From the NCBI GenBank assembly GCA_029933365.1, contig JAOZOH010000045.1, forward strand, positions 1 to 23,382: a DNA stretch of 23,382 nt. The letters are read 5' to 3'. The number at the start of each line of letters is the position of its first letter. Position 1 is the first letter of the stretch. The notes under the pieces were generated by a model. It saw only the letters and a list, made by a program, of their open reading frames with translations, did not search any database and was not told where the DNA came from. This stretch comes from Desulfuromusa sp. (lineage in GTDB: Bacteria > Desulfobacterota > Desulfuromonadia > Desulfuromonadales > Geopsychrobacteraceae). Shown here piece after piece: positions 17,333 to 23,382 of the stretch. The position numbers and the translations under genes were made by a program.

Positions 17333-18322
17333 TCAGGTTTTCGTTTTTTTTTCCGGGGTCGCGCTTTTGCTTTTTTCCAATTTACTAATAAACTCTTCAG
17401 CCAATGCGACGTCCTTTTTACAACCAATAAATACCGGTGAACGATCATGGATCTGTTGCGGCTGCAGATCAAGAATTCGTTGATGACCATCAGAAGCGGC
17501 ACCACCAGCCTGCTCAATCAAAAAAGCCATTGGACTCAGTTCAAACAGCAATCTCAATTTTCCTTTCGGCTGGTTTTGCAAATGGGGATAAAAGAAAATC
17601 CCCTGCCCTTTGAGCAAAATCTGATTAATATCGGGGACAAAGCCACCGCTGTAGCGCAACTTAACACCACGCTCCTCTAGCTTATTAATATATGCCTCAA
17701 CCCCGGGAGTATAGAGATTCCGCTGTCCACCCGGCGAATAGAGATCCCCTTGCGGCGCGAGAGTAATATTCTCTTGTAATAGGGTGAATTCTCTCAGCAT
17801 ATTCATGCCAAATTCATGAACCCCTTTGCCGATACTGTACACTAACGTTGTACGTGGGCCATAAAGGATATATACAGCAGCAACCTGATTACGCCCCGGT
17901 TGCAGCAGGTCGCAGCCTTCAAAAATTGAGACGATCGTGCCAACAGCAAGGTTGACATCAACCAAAGAGGAGCCATCTAACGGATCAAACGCAACCGAAT
18001 ATTTGCCATCGCAGTCAGGAGAAACCGGAATGATTTCATCCATCTCTTCCGACATCATATTGGCAACCACGCGGGAATGATCAAGTCGCTTACGCATAAT
18101 TCGATCGGCCAGAACATCCAGAGCCAACTGCTTCTCCCCATAAAGATTGGAAGTACCAGCCACCCCCAGATCACCCGTACTAATTGAGTGAATGATATAT
18201 TTGGAGGCTTCAGCAATCTCACAGATCAAATGGGTTAAGTTTTCGTTAACGTAGTGCTCACGTAAATGGCGGCGCAAATCGATCTGAAATTTTGTTTTCC
18301 CCGGTCTACTCGTTTGACTCAT
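17333..18322 (-). CDS. fbp: Fructose-1,6-bisphosphatase, class I
   Basis: This gluconeogenic enzyme hydrolyses fructose 1,6-bisphosphate to fructose 6-phosphate. The 329 residues fit the class I family. Metal-binding motifs are SEEMDE (91-96) and FDPLDGSSLVDVN (112-124). The sugar-phosphate site segment is GKLRLLFELSPMAFLIEQAGGAASDG near 270-295. The Lys/Ser/Thr-rich tail after about 310 (KSKSATPEKKTKT) is probably disordered. The ATG at 18322 follows GGGAGG with a rather long spacing of about 10 nt. The gene fits growth on acetate or other TCA-fed carbon sources, where sugars must be made. comEC follows closely, probably on the same transcript. Confidence 0.96.
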   Translation of the reverse strand: MSQTSRPGKTKFQIDLRRHLREHYVNENLTHLICEIAEASKYIIHSISTGDLGVAGTSNLYGEKQLALDVLADRIMRKRLDHSRVVANMMSEEMDEIIPVSPDCDGKYSVAFDPLDGSSLVDVNLAVGTIVSIFEGCDLLQPGRNQVAAVYILYGPRTTLVYSIGKGVHEFGMNMLREFTLLQENITLAPQGDLYSPGGQRNLYTPGVEAYINKLEERGVKLRYSGGFVPDINQILLKGQGIFFYPHLQNQPKGKLRLLFELSPMAFLIEQAGGAASDGHQRILDLQPQQIHDRSPVFIGCKKDVALAEEFISKLEKSKSATPEKKTKT

Positions 18323-18444
18323 TGGACTGAAACCTCCCTGGATTCAGCAAAACTAGGTTCAAAGCTTTATTCATATTGGAATAGACAAACAGTTTAGCTC
18401 AATTTAAATCAAGCAGCAACCATGAACTTGTATTAATCTCAAGC

Positions 18445-19254
18445 TTATTGGTTTTTTACAACTTTAGCCTCATCTTGTTGTTCAATCCAAGGAAAATCAC
18501 ACCATAACAAAGTGGCACCAACCACTGCCAGGGGAATACAAAAAAACTGAACAAAAGGGATCGCCAACATACAGAAAATACCACAAGCATAACCGAACAT
18601 CAGGATGGGATGTTTAAAAATATAGCGCCGTTGTTCAGCAAAACTCAGCTGCTTGCGCATTAAGACAAAGGCCATATATTCAACAACAAGAAAGAAAAGG
18701 GTAAAAGCCGGAGCAAGCACAGCATAGATCAACGAACCAATTCCAGGAATAAAATTGATTCCGAACAGCAACACCATACAGGCGACAAATACCACCAATT
18801 TTTTAATTTCAACAATAATTGCATACCGGGATTCTTTCCAAAAACGCTGCAAGCTAAAAGGTTCCTCGCCTGCTGCACCAACGATCAAGACCTCTGTTCG
18901 TTCGGAAAGGAGTTCATTAAATGGAGAGGCAATCAAATTACCAATGACAGTGAATGAAAAGAAAACCACGACCGTAGTCAACAACGAGGCAACCAACCAG
19001 GCAAGATAATAAAGGATAACTCCATACCAGACTTCGGTGCTTGGTGCGTAGGTTTCGAGTATTCCCTGAAATAGATCAAGCCCGAAATAAACCGTTGTAG
19101 TAAATACGAGAAGGTTGATAAAAAATGGAATTGCCAGATATTTTAACAATCCAGGTTTACTGCGGAAAAGTTTGACGGCGCGCAACGGATAACTGAAACC
19201 TCTGGTAAAACCAGCAACCGGTCTGGTCGCAGCAGAAACAGCAGCACTGATCAT
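18445..19254 (-). CDS. EI24/CysZ-like integral membrane protein
   Basis: This 269-residue inner-membrane protein resembles the EI24 domain family, which includes the sulfate permease CysZ. The early segment PVAGFTRGFSYPLRAVKLFRSKPGLLKYLAIPFFINLL is typical. Hydrophobic segments follow near 40-60, 75-125 (two), 152-195 (two) and 220-255. Between them is the family-like stretch IGNLIASPFNELLSERTE. Substrate and function cannot be deduced; sulfate transport is only one possibility. The ATG overlaps the SDR stop codon (ATGA), so translation is probably coupled to that gene. The 120 nt to fbp show no clear terminator. Confidence 0.82.
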   Translation of the reverse strand: MISAAVSAATRPVAGFTRGFSYPLRAVKLFRSKPGLLKYLAIPFFINLLVFTTTVYFGLDLFQGILETYAPSTEVWYGVILYYLAWLVASLLTTVVVFFSFTVIGNLIASPFNELLSERTEVLIVGAAGEEPFSLQRFWKESRYAIIVEIKKLVVFVACMVLLFGINFIPGIGSLIYAVLAPAFTLFFLVVEYMAFVLMRKQLSFAEQRRYIFKHPILMFGYACGIFCMLAIPFVQFFCIPLAVVGATLLWCDFPWIEQQDEAKVVKNQ

Positions 19255-20126
19255 GAAACAGTCCGACAGGCCAGCAAACCTTTTTTAAGGGTTGGATACT
19301 GTAGTTTGAGCGAAAGCTTTTCCACCATTTTTCGATTTGACATACGCCGGGATTCTTTTAAAAATGAGAAAGTTAACGGATTCATTACTTTTTCCGCTTC
19401 TGCCCAGCTCAACTGTTTAGGTTGCGGCAAATCATACATTTCTGCAACCGCCATAAAGTACTGACTCATGCTGCTTTCCTGGCCATCACAAACATTAAAA
19501 ATGTCACCATCCTTCCCCTTCTCCATTGCAGCCAGGCAAACTTGTACAAGATCAAGACTGTGAATTCGATTGGTTCCAGGAGCATCTTCTGGCCGCAAAA
19601 CTTCATGCCCCTTTTGCAGCTGAGAGATCGGCAAACGCCCCGGACCATAAATACCAGTTACGCGCAATACAATCAGTTCAAAACCAAGTTTATCTGCCTG
19701 TTCACGCAACTGAGTTTCCGCACTGATCCGCCGTTTGGCCCGGCTGGTCATTGGGTTAACCGGGGTCTCCTCCGTCACCAGTTCATCGCCACAATCACCA
19801 TACACTCCGCTGGTGCTTATGTAGACAACTTTAGCAGGATAGTTATCTGTTGATAATTTACGACAAAAATTTAACATCCGGTAATCACTCGAACCACCCC
19901 CCTGCGGTGGCATAAGATAGAATAGTTTCTGCCCATGCAGAGGAATAGCTGGCACATCTTCCTGATAGTCAAAATTAGCAACAATTGTTTTGATCCCAGC
20001 CGATTGTGGAACTTTGATCCCCTCTTCAAAATGAATAGTTGCCTGAACTTGATGCCCCTGCTTGATCAGTTCCCTAGATACCCGAAAACCGATATCGCCA
20101 CAGCCAATTATGGTATAATCACTCAC
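19251..20126 (-). CDS. Atypical SDR / NAD-dependent epimerase-like protein (YeeZ type)
   Basis: This 291-residue protein belongs to the extended/atypical short-chain dehydrogenase family. The start is GTG at 20126, 6 nt after GGAG, giving MSDYTIIGCGDIGFRVSREL; GCGDIG at the N-terminus is the nucleotide-binding loop. A longer open frame upstream runs into a palindromic repeat and is not used. Other landmarks are VVYISTSGVYGDCGDE, LRVTGIYGPGRLPI and NRIHSLDLVQV. The usual YxxxK catalytic pair is not evident (SRAKRRISAE stands in that area), as in YeeZ-like members, so enzyme activity is uncertain. It overlaps the EI24-like gene by 4 nt. pepN is upstream, across a repeat. Confidence 0.85.
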   Translation of the reverse strand: MSDYTIIGCGDIGFRVSRELIKQGHQVQATIHFEEGIKVPQSAGIKTIVANFDYQEDVPAIPLHGQKLFYLMPPQGGGSSDYRMLNFCRKLSTDNYPAKVVYISTSGVYGDCGDELVTEETPVNPMTSRAKRRISAETQLREQADKLGFELIVLRVTGIYGPGRLPISQLQKGHEVLRPEDAPGTNRIHSLDLVQVCLAAMEKGKDGDIFNVCDGQESSMSQYFMAVAEMYDLPQPKQLSWAEAEKVMNPLTFSFLKESRRMSNRKMVEKLSLKLQYPTLKKGLLACRTVS

Positions 20127-20157
20127 TTTTTTCTCCAATTCCGTACTTGATAACAGG

Positions 20158-20260
20158 TGGGCTTGCATTCCCCATGGAGAGGGTGTCTGTCGCCCGGATG
20201 GCGACAGCCAAGCCCCATGGATGGGTTTATGCGTCCCTTGGAATGGGGAGTGTAAGCCCA
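20158..20260. repeat. 103-bp palindromic intergenic repeat (REP/MITE-like)
   Basis: Eighteen-base ends TGGGCTTGCATTCCCCAT (20158-20175) and the complement of 20243-20260 match with two differences. A perfect internal hairpin, CTGTCGCC/GGCGACAG with loop CGGAT, sits at 20187-20207, so the element folds as one long stem. No target duplication is seen. Similar 'CCCCATGGATGGG' repeats occur in other proteobacteria. It lies between pepN and the SDR gene and creates a false N-terminal extension of the latter. Confidence 0.72.
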
Positions 20261-20292
20261 TTCCTCTGAGCAGTTTCCAAATTTATCTATCC

Positions 20293-20317
20293 GGGGACTG
20301 ACCTCGGGGCTGTCCCC
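20293..20317 (-). other. GGGGAC/GTCCCC hairpin just after pepN
   Basis: Six-base arms at 20293-20298 and 20312-20317 enclose a 13-nt loop, a few nt past the pepN stop. There is no U-tract on the minus strand, so it could be a weak terminator or a small REP sequence. I cannot decide which. Confidence 0.4.
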
Positions 20318-20322
20318 TCCAA

Positions 20323-22968
20323 CTATTGTAGACTTTTATTAACAATCTCATAAAGATCACTGGACATATCGGTCTTTTGCAACCGGCTCAACTGTTGTTC
20401 CATCAACTCACACCGTTTTCCTTCCAGGCGTTTCCAGCGGATCAACGGAGCTGCCATCCGTGCAGCAACTTGTGGGTTGCGCTGATCTAGCAGTAGGATC
20501 TGATCGACCAGCAACTTGTATCCGGCACCATCGGGACGATGAAAAACGGCTAGATTCTGATAAAAAGCCCCCAATAATGCCCGCACCCGATTCGGGTTAC
20601 TCAAGCTGAAATCATGGTGTTGCAATAAATTTTCAATTTCCAAAAAAGTCTCTTTCCGATGAGATAATGCCCGGATGCTAAACCATTTATCAAGTAATAA
20701 AGGATGCATTTTCCACTGCTGATAAAAGTCATCGACAATGCCCTGTCGTTCGACTACAGAGCTATCAACCAGCAAGGAAAAAGCTGCCAGCCGATCGGTC
20801 ATATTTGTTGCAGTACGGTACTGCTGCAGGCACAGCTCGTTTATCTCCTGTAGATCCAAGTGCATCAACAAGGAAAGACAAAAATGGCCCAAACTGCGCT
20901 GCCCGACTGCAGCCGGATCTAGAGAATAATTGCCATCTACTGAAAAACAGGTTCTGTAGCGCTCCAACAACAACGCTTGATTTTCTTCTGCCAGTTGCCA
21001 TATTGCCTGATCACGGATATCTCGAATAATCTGTGGGTCAAACGTATCCAACTGGTCAGCCAGATATTGCTCACTCGGAAAAGTTAATAATTGGGTCAAC
21101 AAACTCTGATCAGCTTGAGAATCAACCAGAGCCTTTCTCCAGGCAGCAACAAACACCGGCTGCAAAACAAACGATTCTCCCTGCAAATGAGCATGATACA
21201 TCCGCAGCAATTCCTGTGTTGCCAGAATCTGCCCCGCTTCCCAGCGGTTAAACGCATCGCTGTCATGTGCCATACGGAACGCCAGTTCTTCAGCCGTAAA
21301 ATCATGCTGGAGAGATACTGGAGCAGAGAATCCCCGCAGCGGTGAAATAATCGGTGACTGTTTAATTCCGATGAAAGAGAATTCCTGCTCTGTTTCAGTC
21401 AGTTCCAGAACTCTGGTCGTTTCACCCGGTTGTAATTCGCCGGCCAATTGCAGTGGGATATCATTGCCGTCACCATCCAGCAGACCAAGAGCAATCGGGA
21501 TATGGAAGGGCCGCTTCTCCTCCTGCCCCGGAGTTGCAGGACAACTCTGAGATAGGTTCACTGTCAAAGTCTGCTGAGTGTGGTCGTAACTCTGCTCAAT
21601 CTTCACCTGCGGAGTGCCAGACTGCGAATACCAACGTTTAAATGTTGTAAGATCAATATTTCCAGCCTCTTCCATTGCTTTGACAAAATCATCGCAGGTG
21701 ACTGCCTGGCCATCGTGTCGTTTAAGATAGAGTTGCACCCCGTCAATAAATTTCTCTGTACCGAGGAGAGTCTGCATCATCCGGATAACTTCCGCCCCTT
21801 TATTATAAATCGTCGTGGTGTAGAAATTATTGATCTCCTGATAGGCAGCAGGTCGCACCGGATGAGCCATTGGTCCAGCATCTTCGGGGAACTGATACTG
21901 GCGCAGAATCCGTACATCGTCAATTCGCTTGACTGCAGCAGAATTCAAATCGGCGGAAAATTGTTGATCACGAAAAACTGTCAATCCCTCTTTCAAACTG
22001 AGTTGAAACCAGTCTCGACACGTAACTCGATCTCCGGTCCAGTTGTGGAAATATTCATGACCGATCACCGATTCGATCCCCAGGTAATCGGTATCGGTAG
22101 CTGTTTCAGGAAGAGCCAGAACATATTTGGAATTAAAGATATTAAGTCCCTTATTTTCCATCGCTCCCATATTGAAATCATCGACAGCAACGATCATAAA
22201 GCGATCAAGATCATATTCCAGACCAAAAATTTCCTCATCCCATTGCATCGCTTTCTGCAGCGACAGCATGGCATGATCGCAATAATTGCTGTTGCGCTCC
22301 TCGACATAGATCTGCAGCAGCACATCGCGCCCCGACAGCGTAGCGTAATGGTCTTCCAGGCAGACCAGATCACCTGCAACCAGCGCAAACAAGTAGCTCG
22401 GTTTAAAAAAGGGATCTTCCCAAACAGCAAAATGACGACCGTTCTGTAGATCTCCCTCCTCCAACAGATTTCCATTGCTAAGAAGTTTCGAATATTTCTT
22501 ATCCGCTTCTATTCTCACGCGAAAACACGCCAATACATCCGGGCGATCAGGATAGTAGGTAATTCTTCGGAATCCTTGTGCCTCACACTGGGTGCAAAAA
22601 TTTCCGCTGGTCAGATAGAGTCCTTCCAACGCGGTATTATGGAGAGGATCGATTTTCGTCAGGACTTCAAGGGTAAATTGTTCTGGAACAGAGTGGATCT
22701 GCAAACTCTCATTATCCTGCAGATAGTCTTTTGCAGTAAGAACCTTGTCATTTAGCTTGACTTCGAGCAGTTGTAGTTGTTCACCATCCAGAATCAGCGG
22801 TTCGAGCACACCAAGCCGATCAGGATTCAAAGATATTTGCAGCACAGAAAGAACCTGCGTTGCGGAGTCATATAAATCAAACTTTAGCTCGATTTGTTCA
22901 ACCAGATAGGCAGGAGTTTTATAATCCTTCAGGTAAATAGTTTCAGGAGTCTTTTGTGTAGAGTTCAT
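20323..22968 (-). CDS. pepN: Aminopeptidase N (M1 family zinc metallopeptidase)
   Basis: PepN removes N-terminal residues from peptides during cytoplasmic protein turnover. The 881-residue length matches the E. coli-type enzyme (about 870). The substrate-anchoring GAMEN motif is at 268-272. The zinc site is HEYFH (304-308, in GHEYFHNWTGDRVTCRDW) with Glu327 in SLKEGLTVFRD, at the family spacing. The early motif EGLYLTSGNFCTQCEAQGFRRITYYPDRPDV is also typical. An immunoglobulin-like domain and a helical C-terminal domain fill the rest. The ATG at 22968 has only a weak ribosome site (GGA about 10 nt upstream). A divergent plus-strand gene may start at 23336. No signal peptide is seen. Confidence 0.97.
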   Translation of the reverse strand: MNSTQKTPETIYLKDYKTPAYLVEQIELKFDLYDSATQVLSVLQISLNPDRLGVLEPLILDGEQLQLLEVKLNDKVLTAKDYLQDNESLQIHSVPEQFTLEVLTKIDPLHNTALEGLYLTSGNFCTQCEAQGFRRITYYPDRPDVLACFRVRIEADKKYSKLLSNGNLLEEGDLQNGRHFAVWEDPFFKPSYLFALVAGDLVCLEDHYATLSGRDVLLQIYVEERNSNYCDHAMLSLQKAMQWDEEIFGLEYDLDRFMIVAVDDFNMGAMENKGLNIFNSKYVLALPETATDTDYLGIESVIGHEYFHNWTGDRVTCRDWFQLSLKEGLTVFRDQQFSADLNSAAVKRIDDVRILRQYQFPEDAGPMAHPVRPAAYQEINNFYTTTIYNKGAEVIRMMQTLLGTEKFIDGVQLYLKRHDGQAVTCDDFVKAMEEAGNIDLTTFKRWYSQSGTPQVKIEQSYDHTQQTLTVNLSQSCPATPGQEEKRPFHIPIALGLLDGDGNDIPLQLAGELQPGETTRVLELTETEQEFSFIGIKQSPIISPLRGFSAPVSLQHDFTAEELAFRMAHDSDAFNRWEAGQILATQELLRMYHAHLQGESFVLQPVFVAAWRKALVDSQADQSLLTQLLTFPSEQYLADQLDTFDPQIIRDIRDQAIWQLAEENQALLLERYRTCFSVDGNYSLDPAAVGQRSLGHFCLSLLMHLDLQEINELCLQQYRTATNMTDRLAAFSLLVDSSVVERQGIVDDFYQQWKMHPLLLDKWFSIRALSHRKETFLEIENLLQHHDFSLSNPNRVRALLGAFYQNLAVFHRPDGAGYKLLVDQILLLDQRNPQVAARMAAPLIRWKRLEGKRCELMEQQLSRLQKTDMSSDLYEIVNKSLQ

Positions 22969-23335
22969 TATTCAGATTTCCAGTTATGGCAGAAGAAAAA
23001 GATATTTAACAGATATGCTAGGGAACTGTCGGATTTCACAAGAATCTGCTACAAACCGTCTGATCGGTTCATATTACCGTATGTTTTCGACAAATAGCGG
23101 TGCTCTTCGCTCTAAAATCTACGAAAATTCACCCTCGCCCCGTCGATTTCTCGTTGCGAACCGCAACGCCCGACAGGCACCTAAGTAAAGGATAACACTT
23201 TTTATCTGGTGCAGAAAGGGGCACGAGACAACCTCTGCACTATGATTTCTTCCCAACAAAAACTATAGTGGCCGTATTGAGAGAGCAATCGCCCTCTAAG
23301 CAGTACAGCATCTATCCAAACTGAGGGAAAAAGAT
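22969..23335. other. Divergent intergenic region upstream of pepN
   Basis: These 367 nt hold no convincing gene. They must contain the pepN promoter, but I see only weak hexamers. A perfect 7-bp hairpin, CGTTGCG/CGCAACG with a 3-nt loop, lies at 23152-23168 and can extend with flanking GTCG/CGAC. I tried to match known riboswitch cores here and found none. An open frame of 57 codons (23015-23188, plus strand) has no ribosome site. Confidence 0.4.
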
Positions 23336-23382
23336 ATGAAAAGAAAATTAAAAATATGGAAATTTTATTTTTGGTTGATTGT
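23336..23382 (+). CDS. Start of a possible plus-strand protein (cut by the window edge)
   Basis: The ATG at 23336 follows GAGGG with 8 nt spacing. Fifteen codons are visible: a basic start (MKRKLKIWK) then aromatic and hydrophobic residues (FYFWLI). That looks like a membrane-anchor or signal sequence. The frame is open to the edge. It is divergent from pepN. No function can be assigned from so little sequence. Confidence 0.4.
   Translation, partial: MKRKLKIWKFYFWLI

Noticed and set aside
20127..20261. Longer N-terminus for the SDR protein
   Set aside because: It is translated repeat sequence. The GTG at 20126 has a good ribosome site and gives the expected Rossmann start.
21580..22449. 289-codon plus-strand open frame opposite pepN
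   Set aside because: Same reason: it lies wholly inside pepN, which has all M1 motifs, and has no recognisable domain or ribosome site.
23015..23188. 57-codon plus-strand open frame upstream of the right-edge CDS
   Set aside because: No ribosome site, no hydrophobic or motif pattern, and it covers a hairpin.
23101..23335. Riboswitch in the leader of the right-edge CDS
   Set aside because: I compared it by eye with cyclic di-GMP, TPP, fluoride, ZTP and molybdenum-cofactor cores and saw no match. Only simple hairpins are visible.

Overview
The window reads as a bacterial chromosome segment of moderate to low GC from a deltaproteobacterium of the Desulfuromonadales / Geobacter-Desulfuromonas type. 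This is inferred from the mix of genes: AcnB, LDH-type malate dehydrogenase and a ferredoxin-dependent 2-oxoglutarate oxidoreductase side by side, a receiver-GGDEF regulator, and ComEC. Every confidently identified gene lies on the minus strand, so transcription runs from high to low coordinates. Only two weak candidates, a 23-codon ORF at 1147-1218 and a CDS entering the right edge at 23336, are on the plus strand.

Region 1-8850 is an oxidative TCA-cycle block. In transcription order it holds monomeric isocitrate dehydrogenase (icd), malate dehydrogenase (mdh), a two-subunit 2-oxoglutarate:ferredoxin oxidoreductase (korA with fused gamma+alpha domains, then korB), a secreted FKBP-type prolyl isomerase, and the 5' third of aconitase B (acnB), which runs off the left edge. 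Together they take citrate to isocitrate, 2-oxoglutarate and succinyl-CoA and oxidise malate, yielding NADPH, reduced ferredoxin and NADH. The icd and acnB promoters carry the same palindromic GTATAC-type operator, overlapping the -10 element in the same register. This is the clearest regulatory signal in the window and suggests one regulator for both genes.

Region 9027-12967 is a translation block, hisS then aspS then a LysM lipoprotein, closed by an intrinsic terminator. Residues in AspRS point to the non-discriminating, Asp/Asn type. Region 13079-13474 holds two copies of a ~150-bp non-autonomous mobile element (MITE-like), each with terminal inverted repeats and its own 6-bp target-site duplication. 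One sits on the stop codon of the receiver-GGDEF gene.

Region 13467-18322 runs fbp (fructose-1,6-bisphosphatase), comEC (DNA uptake channel) and a receiver-GGDEF response regulator. Region 18445-22968 runs pepN (aminopeptidase N), an atypical SDR/epimerase-like protein and an EI24/CysZ-like membrane protein; the last two overlap by ATGA. A ~100-bp palindromic repeat separates pepN from the SDR gene, and a different palindromic repeat lies between acnB and the FKBP gene.

I see no tRNA, rRNA, CRISPR array, phage, transposase gene or defence system, and no clearly new multi-gene system. The points most worth pursuing are the shared TCA operator, the target-duplicating MITE pair with its stop-codon insertion, and a possible 23-residue membrane peptide next to the acnB promoter.
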